Shown here one piece after another: positions 8,550 through 18,788 of a stretch of DNA of 64,000 nt. The stretch is from Opitutales bacterium. GTDB taxonomy: Bacteria > Verrucomicrobiota > Verrucomicrobiia > Opitutales > JAJFLR01. A program made the translations under genes and the position numbers. Where the stretch lies: the NCBI GenBank assembly GCA_021772565.1, contig JAJFLR010000030.1, positions 1 through 64,000 on the forward strand, given 5' to 3'. The notes beneath the pieces are model-generated. The model was not told where the DNA came from. It worked only from the letters and a program-made list of their open reading frames with translations, and searched no databases. Position 1 is the stretch's first letter, and every line of letters begins with the position of its first letter.

Positions 8550-10211
8550 ATGCTGCAGTATTTAAGAGTAGAAAACTTGGGACTAATGCAAAAAGCTGTA
8601 TTAGAGTTCGATAGTGGTTTCACAACAGTAACTGGTGAAACCGGTGCGGGCAAAAGCGTATTGCTAGGGGCTTTACAATTACTGTCCGGGGCAAGAGCTG
8701 ATAAATCATTAATTCGGCAAAACTCAGATACTTTATCGGTTGAAGCAGGGCTCTATTTTGAAAATTCAGACACTGTAAATAAAAGGCTTGTAGAACTGAA
8801 TTTACCAATCTGTGAAGAGGGTAGTCTTATTTTATCCCGAACTTTTTCTCAGACTAAAATGCCAAAAATTCAAATTAATGGTAATTTGACGACCCTAGCT
8901 AATCTACAAAAAATGGGTGAAATTTGGATTGATTTTCACGGCCCAGGCGAACCCCAAAAACTGTTCCATCAAAAATGGCAGTTATCATTGCTTGATCTCT
9001 ACTCTAAAACATATAATTTATTGGATAATTATATTCCATTGTATCGGGATTGGAAAATTCAATTGAAAAAAATTGATGAAATAAAAAATAGTGATCAACT
9101 CACCTTAGATGAGGCTGATTATATTCGTAGCCAATTAGATTTATTCGAACAGATTGATTTATCAACTGAGGCAATTGAAAAATTAGAGAATAAGTTTAAT
9201 AGATTAAACAAATCACAGGAAATTATTCAGATATCATCTCTTATAATGAAATCGATTTCTGATGATGATGGAATCACTGCTCAACTTGGTACTATTTTAA
9301 ATTTCTCAAGAGAACTAAGTCAGCTTGATCATGAGACAGTGTCATTGTCAGATAGAGTAGAATCACTGATTATTGAGATTGAAGATTTGGCTTCTGAATA
9401 TAATCTAGTTACAAATGAATCTGAATTTAGTGAAGAAGATACAGCAGATTTAACTAAACAGATGGAGTTGTGGCTGGAGTTAAAACGCAAATTTGGCGGA
9501 GATATAAATTTAATTTTGGAAAAACAAAAAAAATTGGCTGAAAAATTAAATGATCAAAGTAATATTGAAGAAACTCTACTTAGACTTAAAGTTGATGTAG
9601 AAAAGTTAGAATCTCAACTTTTTGAGATTGCAGAAAATATTCGAGTTAAAAGAATTTCATCGGCAAAATCTCTTTCGACTAAAGTATTGAAACTTGTAAA
9701 TAAATTAGGGTTTAAAAATGCTAAATTTGAAATAGATGTTGTCAGAGAGTCAGAACTTAAAGAGTGCGGAAATTCAACTTGTAACTATCAATTTGCGTCA
9801 AATTTTGGGCAAAAATTAATGCCACTTAATAAGATAGCATCCAGCGGTGAAATCGCTAGAGTTATGCTTGCTCTTAAAGCAGTTTTAGCAGATGTAGATG
9901 ATACACCGGTCTTAGTTTTTGATGAAGTTGATGCTAATATTGGTGGGGAAATTGCTGGAATAGTCGGTGAAAAACTGTCGGAATTGGGTAAACGGCATCA
10001 AGTTTTTTGCGTGACTCATCAACCACAGGTTGCAGCACGCGGCGATAATCACCTTGTCGTTACAAAAATTCAGAAAAAGAACGATGTTGCAATTTCCATA
10101 AATTCAATACATAAGAATCCTCATAATCGTAAGATTGAAATTGCTCGTATGTTGGGTGACAGATCGTCAAGTTCAGCTCTCAATCACGCAGAAGAGCTAC
10201 TTGTTAATTGA
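8550..10211 (+). CDS. recN: DNA repair protein RecN (SMC-like ATPase)
   Basis: RecN is an SMC-like ATPase that acts early at double-strand breaks, tethering DNA ends for RecA-dependent repair. The N-terminal Walker A (GETGAGKS, residues 29-36) opens the split head domain. A central coiled-coil arm of roughly 200 residues is rich in Glu, Lys and Leu. The second half of the head has the signature ASSGEIARVMLALKAVL, the Walker B strand VLVFDEVDANIGG and the switch sequence VTHQPQVAA. The 553 residues fit the family. A weak purine stretch (taggtaa) precedes ATG 8550. prfA follows after 35 bp, so the two are probably co-transcribed. Confidence 0.96.
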   Translation: MLQYLRVENLGLMQKAVLEFDSGFTTVTGETGAGKSVLLGALQLLSGARADKSLIRQNSDTLSVEAGLYFENSDTVNKRLVELNLPICEEGSLILSRTFSQTKMPKIQINGNLTTLANLQKMGEIWIDFHGPGEPQKLFHQKWQLSLLDLYSKTYNLLDNYIPLYRDWKIQLKKIDEIKNSDQLTLDEADYIRSQLDLFEQIDLSTEAIEKLENKFNRLNKSQEIIQISSLIMKSISDDDGITAQLGTILNFSRELSQLDHETVSLSDRVESLIIEIEDLASEYNLVTNESEFSEEDTADLTKQMELWLELKRKFGGDINLILEKQKKLAEKLNDQSNIEETLLRLKVDVEKLESQLFEIAENIRVKRISSAKSLSTKVLKLVNKLGFKNAKFEIDVVRESELKECGNSTCNYQFASNFGQKLMPLNKIASSGEIARVMLALKAVLADVDDTPVLVFDEVDANIGGEIAGIVGEKLSELGKRHQVFCVTHQPQVAARGDNHLVVTKIQKKNDVAISINSIHKNPHNRKIEIARMLGDRSSSSALNHAEELLVN

Positions 10212-10246
10212 GTAGGCAAGATTATTTACTTTAAAAATTATTAAGT

Positions 10247-11329
10247 ATGGATGGTATTCCGGATATTGGACCTTTTAAAAAGCGTATACAAGAAATTGAT
10301 GGGTTAATGGCTCTGCCTGATTTTTTTCAAGATCAACGTAAAGCTGCATCTATTTCTAGAGAACAGATAAAGTTACAGAAGGCTGTTGATATTTTTACTG
10401 AACTGGAAAAAATTAAATCTGAAATCACAGATCATAAATCTATCATAGATGACCCAAGTAGTGATCAGGAATTTAGAGAACTAGCCGAGGCTGAACTACC
10501 GGAATTAAATAAAAATTTAGAAGAGCTCCATCAAAACTTATTAGTTGAAATGATTCCTCCTGACTCGAGTGACTCTAGAAACACAATAGTTGAAATAAGA
10601 GCAGGAACCGGGGGGGACGAAGCATCGTTATTTGCCGGTGATCTTTATCGAATGTATTTGCGTTTTTCAGAAACCAAAGGTTGGAGAGTTGAAGCATTAG
10701 GCTCAAGTCCATCTGAATGTGGTGGGTTTAAAGAAGTTACCTGCCTTATAAATGGCGAAGATGTGTATAAAACATTAAAATTTGAAAGTGGTGTCCATCG
10801 AGTTCAACGTGTGCCGACAACAGAAACTAACGGACGAGTTCATACTTCAACTGCTACTGTTGCAGTACTTCCTGAAGCAGAAGAGGTCGATATTGAGATA
10901 GATCCATCAGATCTTGAAATATCAGCATGTAAGGCCAGTGGTCCCGGTGGCCAAGGTGTGAATACAACAGATTCAGCTGTACAATTATTACATAAACCAA
11001 CAGGGCTAATGGTCTTTTGTGCGGATGAAAGATCGCAATTAAAAAATAAAAATAAAGCGATGAAAGTATTACGCGCACGATTATTGCAAAAGAAAGAAGA
11101 TGAAGAACGAGCTAAGTATGCACAGAATCGTCGTAGTCAGGTTGGTACCGGAGATCGTTCAGAAAGAATTCGAACTTATAATTTTCCGCAGGGTAGATTG
11201 AGTGACCATAGAATTGGATTAACTTTATATAATTTACCACAAATAATTGAAGGTGAAATTGATGGTGTAATTCTATCCCTTCAAAAAGCTGATAAAGAAG
11301 AAAAGATTAAGGAATTGCTTTCAATTTAG
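10247..11329 (+). CDS. prfA: Peptide chain release factor 1
   Basis: RF1 recognises UAA and UAG stop codons and triggers hydrolysis of peptidyl-tRNA. The GGQ catalytic loop is at residues 234-236 within SGPGGQGVNTTDSAV. Codon recognition is of the RF1 type: the tripeptide PTT in RVPTTETNGRVHTS matches the PxT consensus, not the SPF of RF2. The 360-residue length is standard. No internal frameshift is seen, as expected since that device belongs to RF2. prmC, often next to prfA, is not adjacent; instead the AAA ATPase gene follows after 36 bp. Confidence 0.97.
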   Translation: MDGIPDIGPFKKRIQEIDGLMALPDFFQDQRKAASISREQIKLQKAVDIFTELEKIKSEITDHKSIIDDPSSDQEFRELAEAELPELNKNLEELHQNLLVEMIPPDSSDSRNTIVEIRAGTGGDEASLFAGDLYRMYLRFSETKGWRVEALGSSPSECGGFKEVTCLINGEDVYKTLKFESGVHRVQRVPTTETNGRVHTSTATVAVLPEAEEVDIEIDPSDLEISACKASGPGGQGVNTTDSAVQLLHKPTGLMVFCADERSQLKNKNKAMKVLRARLLQKKEDEERAKYAQNRRSQVGTGDRSERIRTYNFPQGRLSDHRIGLTLYNLPQIIEGEIDGVILSLQKADKEEKIKELLSI

Positions 11330-11365
11330 AATATTGCTTAGTAATTATCATAGTAAAATATAACT

Positions 11366-12370
11366 ATGTTAGAGAAAATAAAATTTAAAAATTTTAAAGC
11401 GCTTAAAAATGCTGAATTGAATCTTGGTAGATTCAACTTAATAGTTGGCCCTAACGGAAGTGGGAAATCTACAGTCATCCAATCACTGGATGCATTAAAG
11501 CAACCACACAAATATTACTATAATAGTATTAAAAATATCTTAGATAGTGGTGTTAATAATTCTCTATTATCAATTGATTACACAATAAATATTAAGAATA
11601 AAATTTATACTTATATAATCAATTGGAATATTGAAGGAAGTCCTGTTAAGGAGATAGGATTAGATAATAAAAATGTAGGCTCCAATGAGGTTTTATCTTA
11701 TACTCAACATATACAAACCTATCAATTTGATGCAAATAAAATGACAGAACCAGTTAAGGTTAATAAGATTGGAGCCATTTATAAAGACGGGTCAAATTTA
11801 ACTGGTTATTTAGATCATATTCGTGATAACGGTAAAGACCGTTTTGAGAAATTAGTGTCGGATCTTTCGCAATGGATCCCTGAATTTGATGATATAGGTT
11901 TTGATGTTCCAAATGAAGGTACTAAAGTTTTTAAGTTACGCAGAAAAATCGACAAAAAATTTATTACAGCTAATAACGTTAGTGAAGGCACCTTATATAC
12001 ACTTGCTATTCTAGCATTGGCACATCAATCTGATTCGCCATCTATAATTTGTTTGGAAGAACCTGATAGAGGCCTTCATCCACGATTATTTCATTTTGTT
12101 AAAGATGCATTATACCGTCTTTGTTATCCTGAACAATTTAATGATGACAGAGAACCAATTCAAGTGATTGCCACAACTCACTCACCATACTTTGTTGATC
12201 TATTTAAAGATAATCCGGAACAAATTATTATTACTGATAAACAAGATGATGGTTCTGTATCTTTTAAAAATTTGAGTAAAGATCCGGTTTTGGTTGACAA
12301 TATTGGTGAAGCTTCACTTGGAGAAATTTGGTATAGTGGGATACTCGGAGGAGTTCCGGCTAATACTTGA
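11366..12370 (+). CDS. AAA ATPase with RecF/OLD-like ABC-type head
   Basis: The 334-residue protein has an SMC/RecF-like nucleotide-binding fold. It starts with KIKFKNFKALKNAEL, typical of the AAA_21/AAA_23 group, then Walker A GPNGSGKS at residues 28-35. A signature-like NNVSEGTLYTLAILALA precedes the Walker B strand IICLEEPDRGLHP near residue 230 and the switch ATTHSPYFVDLF near 270. No C-terminal nuclease (TOPRIM) domain is fused, unlike true OLD proteins. It overlaps the next gene by one base, so the two are translationally coupled. Such ATPase-plus-small-partner pairs occur in mobile defence or repair cassettes, but the substrate here is unknown. Confidence 0.8.
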   Translation: MLEKIKFKNFKALKNAELNLGRFNLIVGPNGSGKSTVIQSLDALKQPHKYYYNSIKNILDSGVNNSLLSIDYTINIKNKIYTYIINWNIEGSPVKEIGLDNKNVGSNEVLSYTQHIQTYQFDANKMTEPVKVNKIGAIYKDGSNLTGYLDHIRDNGKDRFEKLVSDLSQWIPEFDDIGFDVPNEGTKVFKLRRKIDKKFITANNVSEGTLYTLAILALAHQSDSPSIICLEEPDRGLHPRLFHFVKDALYRLCYPEQFNDDREPIQVIATTHSPYFVDLFKDNPEQIIITDKQDDGSVSFKNLSKDPVLVDNIGEASLGEIWYSGILGGVPANT

Positions 12371-12696
12371 TGAAAATAGCGTTTTACAGTGAGTCAGAAG
12401 CTGACGAGGAAGTTCTGCGTATATTTACTGAAGCTCTTTTGGGAAGTAATATCGAAAGAACTGAACTGGGTTTTATCAGACATAGAGTAATGACTCAAAA
12501 AAGTAAAGATCAACTGAACAGACAAAAGAAAAATTTAAAAACTATATTATATGGGACAGAGACTGTTAGTCTTGAGCTTGAAAAAAAGATTATGATGAAG
12601 TCGGCTAATTCACTAGTTCCTAGTCTAAACTTAATAGAACAATATTTCCCGCTTGGCTTTAGAGAAATGGCTAAAACTATACGATCCTGGAAATAG
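12370..12696 (+). CDS. Small partner of the AAA ATPase; possibly internally shortened TOPRIM-like protein
   Basis: Its 108 residues start at ATG 12370, overlapping the TGA of the ATPase gene by one base; TTG 12367 is an alternative. The N-terminus (KIAFYSESEADEEVLRIFTE) resembles the first strand and helix of a TOPRIM-like domain, with Ser where a Glu-Gly would be expected. The C-terminus (ILYGTETVSLELE, then YFPLGFREM) is of a kind I associate with longer proteins paired with such ATPases. The usual acidic DxD region between these parts is missing, so an in-frame internal deletion is plausible. I cannot align it here, so family and truncation are inference. Confidence 0.55.
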   Translation: MKIAFYSESEADEEVLRIFTEALLGSNIERTELGFIRHRVMTQKSKDQLNRQKKNLKTILYGTETVSLELEKKIMMKSANSLVPSLNLIEQYFPLGFREMAKTIRSWK

Positions 12697-12715
12697 TTTT
12701 AAAAAGATAAATTAA

Positions 12716-14920
12716 ATGTTAGGAGTGAAATTAAATAAGTTTATACTGGTTATTATTTTTGCAAGTATTTTATTTTCATGCTTTGTAGATTCCAAAGAAC
12801 TAAATAATAGCATCACTTCAAAGAAAAGTAATCGATTAATAAATCAACAATCACCCTATCTTTTACAGCACGCTTATAATCCGGTGGACTGGTATCCATG
12901 GGGTGAAGAGGCATTTTTAAAAGCTAAGAAAGAAAATAAGCCTATACTACTTTCAATAGGGTATTCTACATGTCATTGGTGTCATGTTATGGAAGAGGAA
13001 TCATTTTCTAATAATGAAATTGCCGCATACATGAATGATAACTTTGTCTGTATCAAAGTTGATCGAGAGGAACGTCCGGATGTAGATAAAATTTATATGA
13101 ATTTTGTGCAACGTTTAAGCGGTTCTGGAGGGTGGCCATTAAATGTCTGGCTAACGTCCGAACTAAAACCATTTTTTGGAGGGACATATTTTCCTCCTGA
13201 AGACAAGCAGGGTAGAACTGGATTCAAATCCATTTTAAAATTTATCTCTGAAAAATGGAAAACTGAAAATGATAAAATTGTTCAAAGTAGTAATGAGATA
13301 TTAAAGATTATGAAATCTCAGCTGATGGAAGCAAACGCTCAGAGTAATTCGTTTAATTTAGAAATAGCCGATAAAGCCTTTGAAAAATTTGTGCAAATAT
13401 ATGATGAAAAAAATGGAGGGTTTGGCAATGCCCCCAAATTTCCCAGACCCGTAGTACTGGAGTTTTTATTGCGTTATGCAGAAAGAGAAAATTTAGATGT
13501 TGAGAAAAAAGTTAAAGCCAGGGAGATGGTTTTTCATACTCTCAAGAGTATGGCAGAAGAGGGTATTCACGATAAGATTGGCGGTGGATTTCACCGTTAT
13601 GCTACAGATGCCCAATGGAGACTACCGCATTTTGAAAAGATGCTCTATAATCAGGCTCAGCTAGCTTCAATATATTTACGTGCCTATCAAATTTCACAGG
13701 AAACTATTTATAAAACGGTAGCTGAAAATATTTTTAAATATGTAATTCGTGATATGACGAATGCAACTGGAGGATTTTATTCTGCTGAAGATGCTGTGAG
13801 TTATTCGAGTAAAGACTCAAAAAAGAAAGAAGAGGGCGCATTTTATATTTGGTCATTTGATGAAATAAAAGAAATTCTTACAGATAAAGAATTTGAAATT
13901 GCCAATAAATATTATGGCATTTCTGAGAAAGGAAATATTTCTCCACAACTGGATCATTTTAAAGTGTTTACTCAGAAGAATATACTTTTGATGAATAATT
14001 CAGAAAATTTCATCGATGATGATATCATAAAAACTATCCAAAAAAAATTATTCGATTACAGAAATAATAGACCCCGCCCGCATCTCGATGACAAAATAAT
14101 TGCTGCATGGAATGGTCTAATGATATCAGCTTTGGCCAGATCTGCACACGCATTTCAAAAACCTGAATATTTGGAACATGCAACACAAGCAGCTGAGTAT
14201 ATTTGGAAAAATTTATATGATGAAAATCAAAAAATATTAAAACGAAATTACAGAATTACTGTTTCGGATACTGAAGGAGCACTTTCAGATTATGCATTTT
14301 ATATACAGAGTCTTCTGGATTTGTATGAATCCAGCGGTGAATTAAAATGGTTAATTCGAGCAATTGAATTACAAAAACTACAGGATAATAAATTTTTAGA
14401 TACAGAAAATGGCAGTTATTTTTCTTCTTTAGATAAAGAGGATTTAATTATTCGAATGAAAGAGGAATATGATGGGGCAGAACCAGCAGGTGTGTCTGTC
14501 ACCTTGTTTAATTTAATACGACTAGGTCAAATTACACAAAATAAGAATCTCGATCAGAATGCTGAAAAAATATTAAGCCACAATTATCGTTACTTAAAAA
14601 ATAATCCTACGGCGATGCCCCATTTATTATCTGCTTTTGAATTTAGTAAAAGTTCAATCAAGCAAATCATATTGGCTGGTGATATTGATACTACTGAAAT
14701 GACTTCTATTTTAAATCTCATTAATCAAAAATTTTTACCGAATAGAATTATATTATATGCAGATGGAGCTCTTGGGCAGGAGTTTTTAAGTAAGCATAAT
14801 CCTGAGATTAAAAGAATGAATCCGATTAAGAATATTACAACAGTATATCTTTGTCATGACTTTGTTTGTCAACTTCCGACAAGTGATTTAAAAGTAATAT
14901 CACAATTGTTAGAAAAATAA
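12716..14920 (+). CDS. DUF255 thioredoxin-domain protein (YyaL / SPATA20 family), probable lipoprotein
   Basis: The 734-residue protein has the canonical family start [21 protein letters not shown], then the thioredoxin-like CHWC motif at residues 86-89 with HVMEEESF after it. A long alpha/alpha-barrel C-terminal half includes [18 protein letters not shown] and [13 protein letters not shown]. The precise biochemical role of the family is unknown. Residues 1-22 form a hydrophobic signal ending in ILFSC; this is an imperfect lipobox, because Phe sits at -2, so lipidation is possible but not certain. Export is unusual, since many relatives look cytosolic. It follows the ATPase pair by 19 bp and precedes serS. 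Confidence 0.88.
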   Translation: MLGVKLNKFILVIIFASILFSCFVDSKELNNSITSKKSNRLINQQSPYLLQHAYNPVDWYPWGEEAFLKAKKENKPILLSIGYSTCHWCHVMEEESFSNNEIAAYMNDNFVCIKVDREERPDVDKIYMNFVQRLSGSGGWPLNVWLTSELKPFFGGTYFPPEDKQGRTGFKSILKFISEKWKTENDKIVQSSNEILKIMKSQLMEANAQSNSFNLEIADKAFEKFVQIYDEKNGGFGNAPKFPRPVVLEFLLRYAERENLDVEKKVKAREMVFHTLKSMAEEGIHDKIGGGFHRYATDAQWRLPHFEKMLYNQAQLASIYLRAYQISQETIYKTVAENIFKYVIRDMTNATGGFYSAEDAVSYSSKDSKKKEEGAFYIWSFDEIKEILTDKEFEIANKYYGISEKGNISPQLDHFKVFTQKNILLMNNSENFIDDDIIKTIQKKLFDYRNNRPRPHLDDKIIAAWNGLMISALARSAHAFQKPEYLEHATQAAEYIWKNLYDENQKILKRNYRITVSDTEGALSDYAFYIQSLLDLYESSGELKWLIRAIELQKLQDNKFLDTENGSYFSSLDKEDLIIRMKEEYDGAEPAGVSVTLFNLIRLGQITQNKNLDQNAEKILSHNYRYLKNNPTAMPHLLSAFEFSKSSIKQIILAGDIDTTEMTSILNLINQKFLPNRIILYADGALGQEFLSKHNPEIKRMNPIKNITTVYLCHDFVCQLPTSDLKVISQLLEK

Positions 14921-14996
14921 TTCTTGTGGTCATGTCGGTCTGTTAGGTATTGGAATATATTAACTTAGATAAATTAAACTTAGATTTTTTGGATCG

Positions 14997-16268
14997 ATGA
15001 TAGATATTAAATTAATTCGAGAGCAGACAGACATAGTTAAGAAGGGAATTTCGAAAAAGAAATTCGATTGTGATTTGGATCTTGTTTTGCAACTCGATTC
15101 GAAACGCCGTAAAATAATTACAGAAGTTGAGCAAATTCGGGCTCAACAAAAATCTGCAAATTCAGAAATGGCAAAATTGCCAAAGGGAGCACCGGAGTTT
15201 CTTCAAAAGGTTAAAGAACTGAAAGAATTGTCGAATACGTTTAAAAGTTTAAATACGGATCAACTGAAAATTGAAGAAGATTGGCAGAATGCACTTTTAA
15301 CCATTCCTAATATTCCGCATGAGTCTGTTCCTGTCGGCGACAGTGAAGATGACAATAAAGAAATTCGAACTTGGGGTGATATTGATAAATTAGTCTCAGC
15401 TGATGCAGTTCCACATTATGATATCCCGTGGTTAAAAAATCTAATTGATTTTGATAATGGAGTTAAAGTGACTGGCGCGGGGTTCCCATTTTTTAAAGGA
15501 GATATAGCCAGATTGGTTCGCGGTCTTATCCAGTTTTTTTTAGATGAAGCAAATACTAGTGGTTATATCGAGATCATGCCACCTGTTTTAGTAAATGCTG
15601 ATAGTGCTACTGCAACCGGACAATTGCCAGACAAAGAAGGTCAGATGTATTATGTTACAAATGATGAGTTATATTTGATTCCAACAGCCGAAGTGCCAGT
15701 TACTAATCTATATCGTGATGAAATTTTTAAAATGGATGAGTTGCCAATCAAACATTGTGCTTATACGCCATGCTTTAGAAGAGAAGCGGGTAGTTATGGA
15801 AAAGATGTTCGCGGGTTAAATCGTCTGCATCAGTTTGATAAAGTTGAATTGGTTAAATGGGTGCACCCTGAAAGTAGCTTTGATGAACAAGATAAAATGT
15901 TGGCAGAAATTGAAGGGCTGTTACAAAAACTTGCGTTACCTTACCGCGTCTTGTTAATGTGTTCAGGTGACATTGGATTTCCTCATGCTAAACAGTACGA
16001 TGTTGAAGTTTGGGCCGGTGGACAAAAACGTTGGCTGGAAGTTTCCAGTTGCAGTAATTTTACAGATTTTCAGGCACGGCGAGCTAATATTCGCTTTCGT
16101 GATGAAAACAACAAACCCCGGCCAGTTCATACATTAAATGGATCTGCGTTAGCAATTCCTCGTGTTCTTGCAGCTATAATTGAAAATAATTTTAGTAGTG
16201 AAAATGGTATACAAATTCCAAATGAACTAGTTGCAATCTTAGGTAATGAGTATATCAAAATGCTTTAG
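14997..16268 (+). CDS. serS: Seryl-tRNA synthetase
   Basis: This class II aminoacyl-tRNA synthetase charges serine onto tRNA-Ser and, where relevant, onto tRNA-Sec. The N-terminal antiparallel coiled-coil arm that grips the long variable arm of tRNA-Ser spans about residues 30-100. The catalytic core shows the TAEVPVTNLY stretch, motif 2 (CFRREAGSYGKDVRGLNRLHQF, given here as FRREAGSYGKDVRG) and motif 3 with GSALAIPRVLAAIIE. Length 423 is standard. ATG 14997 has no Shine-Dalgarno sequence. The 3' end overlaps the convergent flippase gene by 14 bp. Confidence 0.98.
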   Translation: MIDIKLIREQTDIVKKGISKKKFDCDLDLVLQLDSKRRKIITEVEQIRAQQKSANSEMAKLPKGAPEFLQKVKELKELSNTFKSLNTDQLKIEEDWQNALLTIPNIPHESVPVGDSEDDNKEIRTWGDIDKLVSADAVPHYDIPWLKNLIDFDNGVKVTGAGFPFFKGDIARLVRGLIQFFLDEANTSGYIEIMPPVLVNADSATATGQLPDKEGQMYYVTNDELYLIPTAEVPVTNLYRDEIFKMDELPIKHCAYTPCFRREAGSYGKDVRGLNRLHQFDKVELVKWVHPESSFDEQDKMLAEIEGLLQKLALPYRVLLMCSGDIGFPHAKQYDVEVWAGGQKRWLEVSSCSNFTDFQARRANIRFRDENNKPRPVHTLNGSALAIPRVLAAIIENNFSSENGIQIPNELVAILGNEYIKML

Positions 16269-17811
16269 AATTTCTAAATTGTTTGATTAAAGTTCTGAAT
16301 GCTGAGATAAGTGTACTCCATCTGTCATATTTTGAAAAACACCTGGTTTCTATTAACCAGACTGAAATTAGGCCTATAATTAATGTAAGAATTGATATGA
16401 AAAATTTCCCCAATAAATTTCCATTTATAATGCTTTCTGACACTAGTGCTGAAAAACTCCAAATAATCATGAGAATAATGGGTGAATAATACGCACTGAA
16501 AGTTATTTTAAAAGAGCTGTCTGTTGAAATTATTTTCATTACCCAATACCCATTAAATATAACAGCTAGGATAACCCATAGATGTGCTATGCTCGCACCT
16601 ACATATCCCCAAAGAGGAATTAGAATAATCATTGATAATATAACAAATAAACCATTGAGAAATTGTGTGAGTGCATTTGGTGCACCTTTGCCAAGTGACC
16701 AACTATAATAATGAAAACTTATTATTTGTGCACTAATAATTCCTTGAATACATGCTAGATATAAGGGTAATTTAGTTTTATTGCTAAACTCCGGCGACAC
16801 AATAATACTTAAAATTTGTGGTCCATATAAAACACAAAATCCATAAGTAATAACGCTTATCAACGCAATAAACCAGCGCATTCTGTCATCAATATCTCTG
16901 ATTTTTTCAGCAGTGTTTTTCTCGAATGACGATAACATTGGTAGTAAAAACCTGACTTGGTTCGAAAGTGCGGTGTGGATTTGGCTACAAATTCTTTGAG
17001 CATATGCGTAGTAGGGTAAATTTGAGCTGCCTAAATAATAGGTTACTAATATTCTATCAAAATTACTAGTGCATAAAGCCCCCAATAAGCCAAAAAAATT
17101 CCATCCGGCAAAACCTGATATTGATTTAATCTCTTTCCAGTTCCAACATAAAATAGGAAATTTACCTAACACTTTTAAAAATATTAAAAAAACAGAAATT
17201 AATTCGATTAGTCGAAATACAAAATAAATTAGACCAACTGTAATCATAGTATTATATATATTTAAAAATATTATACCACTGATACTTGTTAGCAACGGGA
17301 AGATAAAATTTAAAAATGTAAGGATATCGTAACGTTGATTTGATTCAAGCACTGGCAGACTCAATTTAGTTAATTGCATAAATATAATACTGAGACCCAG
17401 CAAGATGGTCGTCCAGAATGCTTCATTATGATATGAGTCTGAAATTTTACTTATATCAAAAATATAAGGGAATGCACAAAAGAGTATAAGTACAAAGGAT
17501 AGAGCTGTGACTAAATTAATTAAAAATAATGAGCTGATTAATTCTGTGGAAGTTTTCAGATCATTATTTTTATTCAAGATTGATAGTCTTCGCAAAGCTG
17601 GTACATTTAACCCGATGTCTCCAATCATTACACTTATACTCATAATAGCTTGAATAGTAATAATAAACCCGGCTCTCGATTCATTGAGATATCGGATAAT
17701 AAAACCTGCAAAGAGCAATCCTAATACTAAATTTGCAACTGAGCCCAAGCCCAGAAAAAATGAATTATTGGTTACTGATTTTAATAAAGAATTTGGCTTA
17801 CTACTTATCAT
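16255..17811 (-). CDS. Polysaccharide flippase (Wzx / MATE-like MOP superfamily)
   Basis: This 518-residue protein has about 14 hydrophobic segments spread evenly over its length, the pattern of MOP-superfamily polysaccharide exporters that flip undecaprenyl-linked repeat units across the inner membrane. It begins with the typical FFLGLGSVANLVLGLLFAGF followed by RYLNESRAGF. A conserved-type loop (NFFGLLGALCTSNFDRILV) lies near residue 235. The 3' end overlaps serS. Its start overlaps the stop of the methyltransferase-like gene by 4 bp, so both come from one transcript. Together with the ligase-like protein at 6367-7827 it suggests a Wzx/Wzy pathway split across two blocks. Confidence 0.87.
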   Translation of the reverse strand: MISSKPNSLLKSVTNNSFFLGLGSVANLVLGLLFAGFIIRYLNESRAGFIITIQAIMSISVMIGDIGLNVPALRRLSILNKNNDLKTSTELISSLFLINLVTALSFVLILFCAFPYIFDISKISDSYHNEAFWTTILLGLSIIFMQLTKLSLPVLESNQRYDILTFLNFIFPLLTSISGIIFLNIYNTMITVGLIYFVFRLIELISVFLIFLKVLGKFPILCWNWKEIKSISGFAGWNFFGLLGALCTSNFDRILVTYYLGSSNLPYYAYAQRICSQIHTALSNQVRFLLPMLSSFEKNTAEKIRDIDDRMRWFIALISVITYGFCVLYGPQILSIIVSPEFSNKTKLPLYLACIQGIISAQIISFHYYSWSLGKGAPNALTQFLNGLFVILSMIILIPLWGYVGASIAHLWVILAVIFNGYWVMKIISTDSSFKITFSAYYSPIILMIIWSFSALVSESIINGNLLGKFFISILTLIIGLISVWLIETRCFSKYDRWSTLISAFRTLIKQFRNSKAF

Positions 17812-18698
17812 TTAAAACTAGTAAGTTTTTTTATGTCGGCAATTTTCCAAATTATACCAATTAAATGTTTACATTCGTGATTGCCCAGCCATCCATTATA
17901 TCTATTGAGGGCTAAGTTATTTTTATTCAGGCTAAGTTTAGTAGACAGTGATTTATAAATTTTAATAAATTGTTTTGTCATTGGGCCACCAAGATCATCC
18001 CATATTAATATGAAGTTTTCTGTATCGATTAATTCATACTTTAATAGCATTTTAAACTCAAATTCAAGTGCATCGGGTGAATGAAAAGCGTCAGAAAAAA
18101 TAATATTATATTTTTGCCCTTTTAAGTTTTTCCATGATTCCTCATCAAATATATCACCCGATAAATAATATACATCGTTTGATGAATATCTATATTTACT
18201 AAAGGTGGATTCGTCTTGTTTTAAGGAATTTGAAAATGTTTTCCATTTAGCGATCAGATCTTTGTTGGAAAAATGATCTTCTAAAGTTGGATTTATATTT
18301 TCTAAATCAAAACCCGTTAGTCTGGAATTTTGAAGAAAACGACATATTTGGAAAAAATTTTTCCCAACGCTGACTCCCAGCTCAAGATAATTTATTTTAC
18401 TCGTAAGGTTTGTTTGGAGAAAGCAGATAATATCGGTATATGTAATATTATTATCAATTGGTTTATTAATTAGGGGTTTTAGATTTTCAGGTAACCCATA
18501 TCTAAAAACAGAGTTCTCATATATATTATCGTCTATCCAGTCATTAACTATTGAAATTGACTCTCTATTTTTTTGTATAACTTCAGCTATTTCTTGCATT
18601 GAGCAAAATTCGTTAGAATACCTATATTCATGATATTTACTATAACTCGCATAATAAATAGACTGAAGCTTTTTTATTATCCTAATTATTATATTCAT
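17808..18698 (-). CDS. Class I SAM-dependent methyltransferase-like protein
   Basis: The 296-residue protein has a Rossmann motif I (YLELGVSVGKNFFQI near residue 100) followed by an acidic strand end in TGFDLENINP. A later strand, YNIIFSDAFHSPDALEFE, resembles motif II/III of small-molecule or sugar methyltransferases with D-x-x-H. The N-terminal 80 residues are charged and not assigned. It is the first gene of the pair with the flippase (4-bp overlap), so a role in modifying a surface glycan or its precursor fits, but the substrate is unknown. Loss of SAM binding cannot be excluded from sequence alone. Confidence 0.65.
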   Translation of the reverse strand: MNIIIRIIKKLQSIYYASYSKYHEYRYSNEFCSMQEIAEVIQKNRESISIVNDWIDDNIYENSVFRYGLPENLKPLINKPIDNNITYTDIICFLQTNLTSKINYLELGVSVGKNFFQICRFLQNSRLTGFDLENINPTLEDHFSNKDLIAKWKTFSNSLKQDESTFSKYRYSSNDVYYLSGDIFDEESWKNLKGQKYNIIFSDAFHSPDALEFEFKMLLKYELIDTENFILIWDDLGGPMTKQFIKIYKSLSTKLSLNKNNLALNRYNGWLGNHECKHLIGIIWKIADIKKLTSFK

Positions 18699-18788
18699 TT
18701 TTATCGAGTATGGACTTGTTTCTTACTGAGATAGTGTTTGGGAAAATATTTATTTGCTTAATTCTTCGAGTTTTTCGAACTTCATGAA

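Noticed and set aside
11366-12696. A complete OLD/Gabija-type or PARIS defence system
   Set aside because: The ATPase lacks a fused TOPRIM domain, there is no UvrD-like helicase, and the small partner has no visible catalytic acidic cluster.
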